A DNA stretch of 64,000 nucleotides from Clostridium saccharobutylicum DSM 13864 (lineage in GTDB: Bacteria; Bacillota; Clostridia; Clostridiales; Clostridiaceae), in assembly GCF_000473995.1 (NCBI RefSeq), contig NC_022571.1, positions 2,154,501-2,218,500 on the forward strand. Reading direction: 5' to 3'. The translations under genes were made by a program, and so were the position numbers. Shown piece by piece: positions 44,175 through 53,690 of the stretch; within the stretch, counting starts at the first letter, position 1, and each line of letters starts with the position of its first letter. A model generated the notes under the pieces. The model did not search any database, was not told the origin of the DNA, and worked only from the letters and a program-made list of their open reading frames with translations.

Positions 44175-45602
44175 ATGGGCAATTCAACTAATACTATTAA
44201 GGATAATAATGTTGAAAACAATAATGTTACACAAAATGAAGACGTTAAACTAAGTTTGAAAGAAAAAATATCATATGGTTTTGGAGATTTTGGTAATGGA
44301 TTTATGTTTGATTTGGGACAAGCATACCTTACAAAATTCTTTATTGATGCATGTGGAATAGGAGCAGGTGCAGTTGCTGGTATTTTTTCAATTACAAAAA
44401 TATTTGATGCATTTATGGACCCACTTGCTGGATCAACAATAGATGGTAGAAAGAATATCGGTAGCAGTGGTAAGTTTAGACCAGTAATGATGATTTCAAG
44501 TATAATTCTTGCAATACTTACAGTTGTTACATTTACTATGCCTAATGTATCAATGACAACAAAAATTATATATGCATATGCAACATATATGATTTGGGGC
44601 GTTATGTATTCGTTCACAAATGTTCCTTATGGATCATTAGCATCTGTTATGACAAGAGACGTTGAGGAGAGAAGTGAATTAGCAACATTTAGACAAGCAG
44701 GATCTTTAGGTGCACAATTAATAACAGGAGTAGCTTTCGTACCTCTTCTTATGAGTTTTAAAAATCCTAGAATAGGATATCCAATAGCAGCTGGAATTAT
44801 GGCTCTTATAGGAGTAATTTCATTTTATATATGTTTTAGAAATACTAAGGAACATGTAAAAGTTAATAGATCAGGTAAATCTGAAAAAGCAACTGCTAAG
44901 GATTATGCAAAGGTTGTCTTTACTAATAGACCATTATTATGTTTAATTCTTATGACTGTATTTACAATATCAGCAATGAATACTAATAATCAAATGATGA
45001 TTTTCTTTTGTCAATATAATTTAGGAAGTGTTGGATTTCAACCTATTATAAATTTCATAATGATTGGCTGTTCTGTTGTAGGTATATCTTTAATACCAAA
45101 GATGGTTAAAAAGTTTGGTAAAAAGAAAACTGCAATGATAGGTTTCATAGTTGGGGTTATAGCTAATGGATTGAACTTTATATTACCAACAAATATTTAT
45201 TCATTTATAATACTTGTTACTATTGGATATGTAGCTTTAGCTATTCCAAATGGAGTTACATGGGCATTCGTTTCAGATGCTATAGATTATGGTGAATGGC
45301 ATACTGGAATAAGAAAAGAAGGTATTACTTATGCTGCATTTAACTTTTCAAGAAAAATTGCTCAATCAGTAGCAGCACTTGTTAGTGCAGGAGTATTAGG
45401 TTTAACAGGATATGTAGCAAATGCTGAGCAAAGTGAAAAAACTTTATTAGGAATAAAAGGCGCAATGACATTATATCCAGCATTAGCATTAGGAATGGCA
45501 GCTATAATAGTTAGCTTATTATATAATTTACCAGATGATAAATATAGAAGAATAGCAAAAGATTTAGAAGATGGAAAATGGGAAAATGGATTTTTAGAAT
45601 AA
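44175..45602 (+). CDS. GPH-family hexuronide/uronate:cation symporter
   Basis: 475 aa, RBS AAGGAGG. About 12 membrane segments. GPH (MelB-like) signatures: YGFGDFGNGFMFDLGQAYLT, FSITKIFDAFMDPLAGSTID, and YGSLASVMTRDVEERSEL with the conserved Asp/Arg of loop 4-5. It imports a glycoside, pentoside or hexuronide with Na+ or H+; the operon context makes galacturonate or a short galacturonide the likely cargo. Confidence 0.9.
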   Translation: MGNSTNTIKDNNVENNNVTQNEDVKLSLKEKISYGFGDFGNGFMFDLGQAYLTKFFIDACGIGAGAVAGIFSITKIFDAFMDPLAGSTIDGRKNIGSSGKFRPVMMISSIILAILTVVTFTMPNVSMTTKIIYAYATYMIWGVMYSFTNVPYGSLASVMTRDVEERSELATFRQAGSLGAQLITGVAFVPLLMSFKNPRIGYPIAAGIMALIGVISFYICFRNTKEHVKVNRSGKSEKATAKDYAKVVFTNRPLLCLILMTVFTISAMNTNNQMMIFFCQYNLGSVGFQPIINFIMIGCSVVGISLIPKMVKKFGKKKTAMIGFIVGVIANGLNFILPTNIYSFIILVTIGYVALAIPNGVTWAFVSDAIDYGEWHTGIRKEGITYAAFNFSRKIAQSVAALVSAGVLGLTGYVANAEQSEKTLLGIKGAMTLYPALALGMAAIIVSLLYNLPDDKYRRIAKDLEDGKWENGFLE

Positions 45603-45674
45603 AAAAATATTAGGAAGTTATAGTAAATGAAATGTTGTGATATTTTGGATTTAAATTGTTAAATGCTCAACGAT

Positions 45675-45688
45675 TGTTAACGCTAACA
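45675..45688. promoter_or_regulatory. LacI-type operator 4
   Basis: TGTTAACGCTAACA, 7 nt upstream of the uxaC -35 box, placed as operator 1 is to its promoter. Confidence 0.75.
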
Positions 45689-45695
45689 AAAGGTA

Positions 45696-45724
45696 TTGCA
45701 TTGTTTTTAATATAATATTATAAT
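45696..45724 (+). promoter_or_regulatory. uxaC operon promoter
   Basis: TTGCAT, 17-bp spacer, consensus TATAAT; operators 4 and 5/6 lie on either side. Confidence 0.8.
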
Positions 45725-45754
45725 AAATGACAGAAAGTAGTAATAATATAAGAT

Positions 45755-45791
45755 TGTTCACGTTAACAACAATAAATTGTTAACGTGAACA
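45755..45791. promoter_or_regulatory. LacI-type operators 5 and 6 (tandem)
   Basis: TGTTCACGTTAACA (45755-45768) and TGTTAACGTGAACA (45778-45791), 23 bp centre to centre, on the same side about two helix turns apart, just before the uxaC RBS. Confidence 0.8.
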
Positions 45792-45813
45792 AAACTAGAA
45801 AGAAGGATTTAAT

Positions 45814-47214
45814 ATGAAAAAATTTATGGATGAAAGTTTTTTATTAAGCAATGAGGCAGCAGAAAAATTATATCATGAGTATTCAAAGCAAATGCCAATT
45901 ATAGATTATCATTGTCACATTAATCCAAAAGAGATTTTAGATAATAGGAAGTTTGAAAATATAACTCAAGTATGGCTTTATGGTGATCACTATAAGTGGA
46001 GAGCCATGAGAACTTATGGAATAGATGAAAAATATATAACTGGAGATGGAACTGATTATGAAAAGTTTCTAGCATGGGCAAAAACAATATCAGCTGCTAT
46101 AGGAAATCCACTTTATCATTGGACACACTTAGAACTTAAAAGATTTTTTGAAATTGATGAAGTTTTAAATGAAAAAACAGCTTCAGCTATTTGGGATAAA
46201 GTAAATGCAAAGCTTAATTCTGATGAATTTACTGTAAGAGAGTTAATAAAAAAATCTAATGTTAAAGTTATTTGTACAACGGATGATCCAGTAGATTCTC
46301 TTGAATATCATTTAGCACTTAAAGAGGACAAGGAGTTCGATGTAAAAGTATTACCAGCATTTAGACCTGATAAAGCGTTAGGAATAAACAAAGATACTTT
46401 TAAAGAATGGTTTAGAAAATTGGAACAAGCTGATAATTGCAAAATAAAAAACTTTGATGATTATTTAGCAGCATTAAAAAATAGGGTTGAATTTTTCCAT
46501 GAAGTTGGGTGCAGGGTTTCGGATAATGCTTTAGATTTTGTTCCAGTTGGAAATGCTTCAAAGGAAGAAGTAAGCAAAATATTTGATAAGGTATTAAAAG
46601 GTGAACAAGTATCATTTGAAGATGAAAATAAATTTAGAGCATTTGTCTTAAAATATTTTGGAAAATTATATCATGATTTAGGCTGGGTAATGCAACTACA
46701 TATGAATTGTGTAAGAGATAATAATACTAAGATGTTTGAAAAACTAGGTCCTGATACTGGATTTGATTCTCTTAACGATACAGAAGTTGCAATTCCACTT
46801 TCAAGATTATTAGATTCATTAAACTGTGAAGATGCTCTTCCTAAAACTATAATTTACAGCTTAAATGCAAATGATAATGCAACAATTGGAACTTTGCTTG
46901 GATGTTTCCAAGGAGATGGAATTAAAGGAAAAATTCAATTTGGTTCAGCCTGGTGGTTTAATGATCACAAATTAGGAATGGAAGCACAAATTAAATCATT
47001 AGCCAATTTAGGAATGTTAAGTACATTTGTAGGAATGCTTACAGATTCAAGAAGTTTCTTATCTTATACAAGACATGAATATTTCAGAAGAATTCTTTGC
47101 AATGTAATTGGAGAATGGGTTGAAAATGGTGAGTTACCAAATGATATTGAAGGTTTAGGACAAATAGTATCTGATATTAGTTATAACAATGCTAAGAATT
47201 ACTTTAATATGTAA
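45814..47214 (+). CDS. uxaC: Glucuronate/galacturonate isomerase
   Basis: 466 aa, RBS AGAAAGAAGG. UxaC signatures: PIIDYHCHINPKEI (metal-binding HxH of the amidohydrolase fold), WLYGDHYKWRAMRTYGI, CTTDDPVDSLEYH and FGSAWWFNDHKLGM. It isomerises D-galacturonate to D-tagaturonate, and D-glucuronate to D-fructuronate. First enzyme of the operon; only the tagaturonate branch (uxaB, uxaA) is present in the window, so galacturonate is the main substrate. Confidence 0.96.
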   Translation: MKKFMDESFLLSNEAAEKLYHEYSKQMPIIDYHCHINPKEILDNRKFENITQVWLYGDHYKWRAMRTYGIDEKYITGDGTDYEKFLAWAKTISAAIGNPLYHWTHLELKRFFEIDEVLNEKTASAIWDKVNAKLNSDEFTVRELIKKSNVKVICTTDDPVDSLEYHLALKEDKEFDVKVLPAFRPDKALGINKDTFKEWFRKLEQADNCKIKNFDDYLAALKNRVEFFHEVGCRVSDNALDFVPVGNASKEEVSKIFDKVLKGEQVSFEDENKFRAFVLKYFGKLYHDLGWVMQLHMNCVRDNNTKMFEKLGPDTGFDSLNDTEVAIPLSRLLDSLNCEDALPKTIIYSLNANDNATIGTLLGCFQGDGIKGKIQFGSAWWFNDHKLGMEAQIKSLANLGMLSTFVGMLTDSRSFLSYTRHEYFRRILCNVIGEWVENGELPNDIEGLGQIVSDISYNNAKNYFNM

Positions 47215-47348
47215 TTAATTTATATTGTGATAGTACATAGTAGACAAGCAATGTATTATCACTACTAAGATTCAGATGAGGATCAAGCTAAACCTGAATC
47301 AAGTTTTACTTGATAAATAGAAAAATTAAAATGATTATGAGGTGCAAA

Positions 47349-47996
47349 ATGAGAAGAGAAGAAGTATTAAAAAGTATTATAGATGCAGGTGTTGTGGCTG
47401 TAGTTAGAGGCGATTCAAAAGAACAAGGCTTAAAAATTGTCGATGCAGTTTCAAAGGGGGGAATTAAAATTATGGAACTTACAATGACAGTTCCAAATCC
47501 AGTAGAACTAATAAAAGAAGTTGCAGAAAAGTATAATGGGACAGACGTAATTGTTGGAGCTGGAACAGTTTTAGATACTGAAACAGCAAGAGCTTGTATT
47601 TTAGCAGGTGCACAATTCATAGTAAGTCCAAGTTTAGATGTTGAAACTTTAAAACTTTGCAATAAATACAAAGTTCTAGTTATGCCAGGGGTAATGACAG
47701 TTAAAGATGCAATTACTGCTTTTGAATATGGAGTTGATGTAGTTAAAATATTCCCAGCTAATTTATATGGACCATCCGTAATTTCATCATTTAAGGGACC
47801 TCTTCCACAAGGAGATTTTATGCCAACTGGTGGAGTAACAGTTGAAAACTTACATGAATGGATAAATGCTGGAGCTGTAGTTGTAGGTACTGGTGGAAGC
47901 TTAACTAAAGGAGCTAAAACTGGAGACTATGATGCAGTAGAAAAAGAAGCTAGAAGATTTATGGATGCATACAGAGAAGCAAAGGGGATCAAATAG
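47349..47996 (+). CDS. eda: KDPG aldolase (2-dehydro-3-deoxy-phosphogluconate aldolase)
   Basis: 215 aa; ATG 47349 follows GAGGTGC, while the longer in-frame start lacks an RBS. Class I aldolase: AVVRGDS with Glu48 region (KIMELTMTVPNP), VGAGTVLD, and VDVVKIFPANLYGPS with the Schiff-base Lys. It splits 2-keto-3-deoxy-6-phosphogluconate into pyruvate and glyceraldehyde-3-phosphate, and may also act on 4-hydroxy-2-oxoglutarate. Its last codons hold the RBS of kdgK, which starts 1 nt after its stop. Confidence 0.95.
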   Translation: MRREEVLKSIIDAGVVAVVRGDSKEQGLKIVDAVSKGGIKIMELTMTVPNPVELIKEVAEKYNGTDVIVGAGTVLDTETARACILAGAQFIVSPSLDVETLKLCNKYKVLVMPGVMTVKDAITAFEYGVDVVKIFPANLYGPSVISSFKGPLPQGDFMPTGGVTVENLHEWINAGAVVVGTGGSLTKGAKTGDYDAVEKEARRFMDAYREAKGIK

Positions 47997-47997
47997 T

Positions 47998-48948
47998 ATG
48001 GACGTTGTAACATTTGGAGAATCAATGGTTGTATTTAATGGCGATGTAACTGGACCATTAAGATATATTCATAACTTTGCTAAATCTCTTGGTGGAGCAG
48101 AATCAAATGTTGCTACTGCAATTGCTAAATTAAATCATACTGTTGGTTGGTTTTCAAAAGTATCAGATGATGAATTCGGTAAATTTGTTGTTAATTCAAT
48201 AAGAGCAGAAGGTGTAGATACATCAAAAGTTTTAGTTGATAAAGAAAGAACTACTGGATTACTTTTTAAAGAACATTATCAAAGAAGCAATCCTAATGTG
48301 TATTATTATAGAAAAAATTCTGCAGCTAGCAGCCTTTCGCCAGAAGATATAGATGAAGAATATATAAAAAATGCAAAGATTCTTCATTTAACAGGAATAA
48401 CACCTGCATTATCGCAAAGTTGCAGAGAAGCAGTTTACAAAGCAATTGATATTGCTAAGAAAAATGGAGTGTTGGTATCTTTTGATCCTAATATAAGATT
48501 AAAATTATGGACACTTGAAGAAGCAAAAGAAGTTTTAATAGATATAGCAAATAGAGCGGATATTGTAATGCCAGGTCTTGATGAAGCGGAACTTTTATTA
48601 GGATTAAAAGATAAAGATGAAGTTGCAGATTATTTCTTATCAAAGGAAGCTAAAATTGTAGCTATTAAATTAGGTGCAGACGGATGTTATATAAAGACTA
48701 GAGAAGAAGGAATAGTGATACCTGGATATAATGTATCTGATATTATTCAAGATACTGCAGGAGCAGGCGATGGCTTTGCAGCAGGATTTTTATCTGGATA
48801 TTTAGAAAATTTATCACTAAAAGAAATTGGAGAGTATGCAAATGGTGTTGGAGCCATGGCAACATTAGTTCAAGGAGACATGGAAGGATATCCACATTAT
48901 GATCAATTAATGGAGTTTATAGGAAAGAAACAAGGAATAGAAAGATAA
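47998..48948 (+). CDS. kdgK: 2-keto-3-deoxygluconate kinase (PfkB family)
   Basis: 316 aa; ATG 47998, RBS AAGGGGATC inside the end of eda. PfkB/ribokinase fold: VTFGESMVVFNGD, SLGGAESNVATAIAKL, VSFDPNIRLKLW, and DTAGAGDGFAAGFLSG with catalytic Asp and the anion hole. It phosphorylates KDG to KDPG, feeding Eda. Tight coupling to eda keeps the two steps balanced. Confidence 0.93.
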   Translation: MDVVTFGESMVVFNGDVTGPLRYIHNFAKSLGGAESNVATAIAKLNHTVGWFSKVSDDEFGKFVVNSIRAEGVDTSKVLVDKERTTGLLFKEHYQRSNPNVYYYRKNSAASSLSPEDIDEEYIKNAKILHLTGITPALSQSCREAVYKAIDIAKKNGVLVSFDPNIRLKLWTLEEAKEVLIDIANRADIVMPGLDEAELLLGLKDKDEVADYFLSKEAKIVAIKLGADGCYIKTREEGIVIPGYNVSDIIQDTAGAGDGFAAGFLSGYLENLSLKEIGEYANGVGAMATLVQGDMEGYPHYDQLMEFIGKKQGIER

Positions 48949-49283
48949 ATTGAATTGAAATATAAATATATTGGATTGTAACGAAATATATAAATTAATT
49001 GTTAGCGCATGTTAATTATAAAATAAATATGAAGATAGGACACAAGAGGTCTTGAAACAAAATTTAAGTATATTCTATCTCCAATAAATTTAAATATTAA
49101 TTTGTTTATAGACAGATTCTTAACTATCTTCAATTTTGTTAACGTGTGCATTGTATTGGTGAATACTTGACGGTGCATAATATATAACTTTGTTAGTATA
49201 CGCATTGTGAATTGTATATTGAAATTATTACTTATTTTCATGTGATTAGATAAAATTAAATACTGATTTGGAGGAATAAAAAA
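48949..49283. other. uxaB upstream region with LacI-type operators
   Basis: Contains TGTTAACGTGTGCA (49137-49150, operator 7) and a degraded TGTTAGCGCATGTT (49000-49013). Several AT-rich promoter candidates exist but none is clear-cut. The gap suggests that uxaB-uxaA can be transcribed separately under the same regulator. Confidence 0.55.
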
Positions 49284-50732
49284 ATGAAGTTAAATAAGGG
49301 ATCATATAAAAAATTTAAGACTTATACAGAAAGAGTAATACAATTTGGAGAAGGAAATTTCCTAAGAGCATTTGTTGATTGGCAAATAGATAAAATGAAT
49401 GAAATAGCAGACTTTAATGGAAGTGTTGTTATTGTCCAACCATTAGAAAATGGACTTATAGATATGTTAAATGATCAAGATGGATTATATACACTTTATC
49501 TTCAAGGTGTTCAAAATGGAAAGGCAGAAAAAAAACATAAAATTATAAATAGTGTAAGCAGAGGGATTAACCCATACAGAGATTATGAAGAATATTTAAA
49601 ATTAGCACAAAATCCTGAAATGAGATTTATAATTTCAAATACTACTGAGGCTGGAATAGCTTTTGATGAAAATGATAAGTTAGATGAAGTATGTCAAAAG
49701 AGTTATCCAGGAAAATTAACTGCTCTTTTATATGAAAGATTTAAAATTTTTGGTGGAGCAGAGGATAAAGGATTTATAATTATACCTTGTGAACTTATTG
49801 ATAGAAATGGTGAAAAGCTTAAAGAAATTGTGCTAAGATATGCCGATATGTGGAATTTAGGACAAGACTTCGTAAATTGGATTAATAAAGATAATACATT
49901 TTGCTGTAGCTTGGTAGATAGAATAGTTCCAGGATATCCAAGAGATACAATTAATGAAGTAAGAGCAGAACTTGGATATGATGATAATTTAGTTGATGTT
50001 GGAGAAATATTTCACTTATGGGTTATTGAAGGGCCACAATTTGTTAAAAATGAATTGCCATTTCAAAAAGCAGGGTTAAATGTAAAAGTAGTTAATGATA
50101 TGACTCCATATAGAACAAGAAAAGTTAGAATTTTAAATGGACCTCACACAGCAATGGTTCCAGTAGCTTACCTTTATGGATTGGAAACAGTAGGAGAATC
50201 TGTAGACCACGAAGTTATAGGTAAATATGTTCATGAATTAATTTATGACGAAATTATACCAACATTAGATTTACCTCATGAAGAATTAGTTGAATTTGCA
50301 GATAACATTATAGAAAGATTCCAAAATCCATATGTTAAACATTATTTAATGAGTATTGCATTGAATTCAATGTCTAAATACAAAACAAGAGATTTACCAA
50401 GTTTAACTGAATTTATAAATAGAAAAGGAGAACTTCCTAAGAAATTAGTATTTTCATTAGCATCATTAATTGAATTTTACAAAGGTAAAAGAGGAAATGA
50501 AGATATTAAACTTGCAGATGATGCAGATATCTTAGAGCTATATAAAGGATTATGGGAAAATTATGATGGAACACAAGCAGGACTTGAAAACATTGTTAAA
50601 ACAGTTCTAGGATACGAAAAAAATTGGGGTAGAAACTTAAATAAAATTCCAAATTTAACTTCTGAAGTAACAAGATATCTAAGTTTAATTGAAATCAAAG
50701 GAATGAAGAAATCAATTAAAGAAGTTCTTTAA
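49284..50732 (+). CDS. uxaB: Tagaturonate reductase (altronate oxidoreductase)
   Basis: 482 aa, RBS TTGGAGG. Mannitol dehydrogenase-type fold: [19 protein letters not shown] (dinucleotide-binding and family signature), [27 protein letters not shown], and [20 protein letters not shown] with the catalytic Lys region. It reduces D-tagaturonate to D-altronate with NADH. The C-terminal helical domain ([16 protein letters not shown]) is full length. Confidence 0.95.
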   Translation: MKLNKGSYKKFKTYTERVIQFGEGNFLRAFVDWQIDKMNEIADFNGSVVIVQPLENGLIDMLNDQDGLYTLYLQGVQNGKAEKKHKIINSVSRGINPYRDYEEYLKLAQNPEMRFIISNTTEAGIAFDENDKLDEVCQKSYPGKLTALLYERFKIFGGAEDKGFIIIPCELIDRNGEKLKEIVLRYADMWNLGQDFVNWINKDNTFCCSLVDRIVPGYPRDTINEVRAELGYDDNLVDVGEIFHLWVIEGPQFVKNELPFQKAGLNVKVVNDMTPYRTRKVRILNGPHTAMVPVAYLYGLETVGESVDHEVIGKYVHELIYDEIIPTLDLPHEELVEFADNIIERFQNPYVKHYLMSIALNSMSKYKTRDLPSLTEFINRKGELPKKLVFSLASLIEFYKGKRGNEDIKLADDADILELYKGLWENYDGTQAGLENIVKTVLGYEKNWGRNLNKIPNLTSEVTRYLSLIEIKGMKKSIKEVL

Positions 50733-50763
50733 TTGCATACCTTAAAGGAAGGAATGAGATTGG

Positions 50764-52251
50764 ATGAAAAGTTATTTTAAGATAAACGAACAAGATAATG
50801 TAGTAGTAGCACTTAAAGATTTATTTAAGGGTGAAATTATTGAAATAGATAGTGATAAAATTGAACTTAAGGAAGATGTTAAAAGAGGACATAAAATTGC
50901 TATTAAAAAAATTCTGAATTCAGAAAATGTAGTTAAATATGGATATCCTATTGGGCATGCTATAAAAAATATTGGAATTGGTGAATGGGTGCATACTCAT
51001 AATATTAAAACAAACTTAGATGGAGTAAAAGAATATACGTTTAATCAACAATTATCTGAAATTTCAATGGAAAAAAGAAATCTTACTTTTGAAGGATATG
51101 AGAGAGAAGATGGTAATGTTGGTATAAGAAATGAACTATGGATAGTGCCAACTGTTGGTTGTGTTAATGGAATTGCAGATAGAATAATTGAAAGATTTAA
51201 AGAAGAAGTAAAACCAGAAGGCATTGATGGAATAGAAGCATTTAAGCATAATTATGGATGTTCTCAACTTGGTGAAGATCATGCTGCTACAAGAACTATG
51301 CTTGGAAACTTAGCAAAACATCCTAATGCAGGTGGAGTTTTAGTACTTGGCCTTGGATGCGAAAATAATACAATGTCAGAGTTTATAAAGTCACTTGGAA
51401 ATTATAATGAAAAGAGAATTAAATTTTTAGTATCTCAAGAAGTTTCTGATGAAATTGAAGAAGGCGTTAAAATTTTAAAAGATCTTTATGAGAATATGAA
51501 GAAGGATAAGAGAGTATCTATTTCAATATCTAAGTTGAAGGTTGGATTAAAATGCGGTGGGTCTGATGGTTTATCAGGAATAACTGCAAATCCATTAGTA
51601 GGTGATTTTTCAGATTTCTTAGTATCTCAAGGCGGAACAACAATACTTACTGAAGTTCCAGAGATGTTTGGAGCAGAAACTACTCTTATGAATAGAGCAA
51701 AAGATGTGGAGACTTTCGATAAGACTGTACATTTAATTAATGATTTCAAGGAATATTTCATGTCATATAATCAACCAATATATGAAAATCCATCTCCAGG
51801 TAATAAAGCAGGTGGAATAACTACTCTTGAAGATAAGTCATTAGGATGTACACAAAAATCAGGGAAATCAACTGTAGCTGATGTACTTAAATATGGGGAA
51901 ACGCTAAAAACTAATGGACTTAACTTATTGAGTGGACCTGGTAATGATTTAGTTGCAGCATCAGCACTTGCAGCAGCGGGATGTCATATTGTACTATTTA
52001 CAACAGGCAGAGGAACTCCATTTGGAACCTTTGTTCCTACAATTAAGATTTCAACTAACTCAGCACTTTATAAGTTAAAACCACATTGGATGGACTTTAA
52101 TGCAGGGTGTTTAGTTGAAGACAGAGTTTTAGAAGATGTAACAGAAGATTTAATGAATTTTATAATTGATGTTGCAGGTGGAAAGTTTGTTAATAATGAA
52201 ATTAATAAATTTAAAGAACTTGCAATTTTAAAAAAAGGTGTCACATTATAA
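50764..52251 (+). CDS. uxaA: Altronate dehydratase
   Basis: 495 aa, RBS GGAAGGAATGAG. N-terminal SAF domain (GHKIAIKKI, YGYPIGHAIKNIGIGEWVHTHN), then the large UxaA domain: GYEREDGNVGIRNELWIVPT, KHNYGCSQLGEDH, LGLGCENNTM, and CGGSDGLSGITANPLVGDFS. It dehydrates D-altronate to 2-keto-3-deoxygluconate; family members use Fe2+ or Mn2+. It lies 31 nt after uxaB and closes the pathway between UxaB and KdgK. Confidence 0.95.
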   Translation: MKSYFKINEQDNVVVALKDLFKGEIIEIDSDKIELKEDVKRGHKIAIKKILNSENVVKYGYPIGHAIKNIGIGEWVHTHNIKTNLDGVKEYTFNQQLSEISMEKRNLTFEGYEREDGNVGIRNELWIVPTVGCVNGIADRIIERFKEEVKPEGIDGIEAFKHNYGCSQLGEDHAATRTMLGNLAKHPNAGGVLVLGLGCENNTMSEFIKSLGNYNEKRIKFLVSQEVSDEIEEGVKILKDLYENMKKDKRVSISISKLKVGLKCGGSDGLSGITANPLVGDFSDFLVSQGGTTILTEVPEMFGAETTLMNRAKDVETFDKTVHLINDFKEYFMSYNQPIYENPSPGNKAGGITTLEDKSLGCTQKSGKSTVADVLKYGETLKTNGLNLLSGPGNDLVAASALAAAGCHIVLFTTGRGTPFGTFVPTIKISTNSALYKLKPHWMDFNAGCLVEDRVLEDVTEDLMNFIIDVAGGKFVNNEINKFKELAILKKGVTL

Positions 52252-52304
52252 AATTATTTTTATAGATAAACAACTTAGAATTTAGAGTTATGATATAATT
52301 TACC

Positions 52305-52495
52305 GAAAGAAGCTGTATTCTTTTTCTCGGTTGCTAGATAATTGGAATGTGGATTTCTAACAGCACAAGTTGTACCAATTCTTGCATGCTCCTCAAACAA
52401 GTTGAGTACAAGCAAGAATGGGACAACTTCTACTGAAGAAATACCTACATTCAAATTATCAATGCAACACTCTGAAAAAGAATACAGCTTCTTTC
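52305..52495. repeat. Long nested hairpin repeat, family 2
   Basis: Outer arms are a perfect 22-bp inverted repeat (52305-52326 with 52474-52495, containing AAGAAGCTGTATTC). Middle arms (AATTGGAATGTGG / CCTACATTCAAATT) and inner arms (AAGTTGT near 52367 / GCAAGAATGGGACAACTT) also pair, so 191 bp can fold into one long imperfect hairpin. It follows uxaA and may end its transcript, but has no T-run. Not coding. Confidence 0.75.
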
Positions 52496-52574
52496 TAGTG
52501 TAGGATATATTTCAAAGTTTGAATCTAGTTCATAGTTTGTTTATTTATAATTGTTCTACGGATTTTTATCCAAT

Positions 52575-52641
52575 AAAAGTTGTTCCATTTCTGTATGCTC
52601 ATCAGGTAAAACTGAGGACAAGCAAAAATAAAACAACTTTT
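52575..52641. repeat. Second, shorter copy of the family 2 hairpin core
   Basis: Arms AAAAGTTGTT / AACAACTTTT with internal TGTATGCTCATCA and GAGGACAAGCAAAAAT, matching the inner part of the hairpin at 52366-52430. Confidence 0.65.
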
Positions 52642-52698
52642 ACTGAGAAAAAAATTTATGATGATGATACTTTATTATTTAATTGTTAAATAATAAAG

Positions 52699-52935
52699 TT
52701 AGAACTTTTGAATTGATAATAAATCATCAATACTTCTAGTCATATATTGATAAGAATCATAAACTCCTTGGTTGTAAAATTCTAGTGATAGCTTATCTAT
52801 AATGAAGTCTAAAATTTTGCTTGAAGCTAAATCACCTAATTCTTCATCTCTTTCATTATAAAAATATTCTTTAATTTCAGAAATCATATCTTCACGTTGT
52901 TCCTTGGTTAATTTAATTTTATCATTTTTATTCAT
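52699..52935 (-). CDS. DUF2164 family protein
   Basis: 78 aa; ATG at 52935 has GGAGG 7 nt upstream, and a TTG two codons earlier overlaps the spacer. IKLTKEQREDMISEIKEYFY, NERDEELGDLASSKILDFII, LSLEFYNQGVYDSYQYM: the DUF2164 pattern, a small helical cytoplasmic protein of unknown function, common in clostridia and usually a single gene. Confidence 0.85.
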   Translation of the reverse strand: MNKNDKIKLTKEQREDMISEIKEYFYNERDEELGDLASSKILDFIIDKLSLEFYNQGVYDSYQYMTRSIDDLLSIQKF

Positions 52936-53013
52936 AGACAACCTCCATTTTAAATTACAAATATTTAAGGCAAAATGTATTCTTAATATTTATTATAACT
53001 TATTTTTTAGATA

Positions 53014-53110
53014 TTAGGCATATTGAAGAAAATAACAAGTCTCAGTATCTACAGATGAGTAAATGCAATGAGTTTAGAGATGTATTGGGTTCACTGTTTT
53101 TTTGATATAA
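53014..53110. repeat. Decayed family 1 repeat
   Basis: TTAGGCATATTGAAGAAAAT then AACAAGTCTC matches the left end and arm of the family; the right end is not clear. Low confidence. Confidence 0.35.
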
Positions 53111-53268
53111 AGAAAATTATAACTTAATAATGTACCTAAGTAATGGAGGAGAACCAAGTCCAGATGGTGAAGATTCTCCTTCTTATTTTGTATTAAGAAG
53201 AAATTTGATAATAAATTCTGTAAATAAGGATTTGTACACAATAAAAAAGTATTTGTATTTTTCGGTAC

Positions 53269-53345
53269 TTGACAAAGCAACATACTTGCAATACAATATA
53301 GCTACTAAGTTGCATTACAATGTAGTGCTAAGTTACAGTACAAGG
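53269..53345 (+). promoter_or_regulatory. padR promoter with repeated operator-like motifs
   Basis: Promoter TTGACA (53269-53274), 17-bp spacer, TACAAT (53292-53297). Over and after the -10 box are repeated units: TTGCAATACAATATAGCTAC, TTGCATTACAATGTAGTGC and GTTACAGTACAAGG, each with a TACA-x-TRTA/TACA core. They fit PadR autorepression. Confidence 0.7.
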
Positions 53346-53357
53346 AGCTGATACTAA

Positions 53358-53690
53358 ATGGCAAATTCTTCTCAATTATTAAAAGGAATTTTGGAAGGTT
53401 GTATTCTTAAAATAATTTCTAAAAATGAAACTTATGGATATGAATTATATAGTTCATTAAAAGAGAGTGGTTTTGATGATTTATCCGAAGGAACCTTATA
53501 TCCATTATTGATTCGCTTGGAGAAAAATGGTTTTTTGTCGTCGGTTAGTCGTAATTCGCCACTGGGACCAAAAAGGAAGTATTACTCTCTTACAAAACTG
53601 GGACAAGAAGAATTATTGGATTTTTGTAGTTCATGGAGTAAAGTTTCCAAATCTGTTGAAAAAATATTAAGGAGTGATTTAAATGAGTAG
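53358..53690 (+). CDS. PadR-family transcriptional regulator
   Basis: 110 aa, RBS AAGGAG. Winged helix: KGILEGCILKIISKNETYGY, ELYSSLKESGFDDLSEGTLY, PLLIRLEKNGFLSS, LGPKRKYYSLTKLGQEELL, the PadR hallmark with YxLTxxG. Short C-terminal dimer helix (PadR-s2 type). Its stop overlaps the next gene by 8 nt, the common PadR-membrane-protein pair. Likely represses its own operon through the repeated motifs upstream. Confidence 0.92.
   Translation: MANSSQLLKGILEGCILKIISKNETYGYELYSSLKESGFDDLSEGTLYPLLIRLEKNGFLSSVSRNSPLGPKRKYYSLTKLGQEELLDFCSSWSKVSKSVEKILRSDLNE

Noticed and set aside
52305..52641. CRISPR array
   Set aside because: There are only two unequal palindromic units, no regular spacers and no cas genes.
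53130..53351. A 73-codon plus-strand ORF upstream of padR
   Set aside because: It has no RBS, its codons cover the padR promoter and operator repeats, and the product looks like random AT-rich translation.
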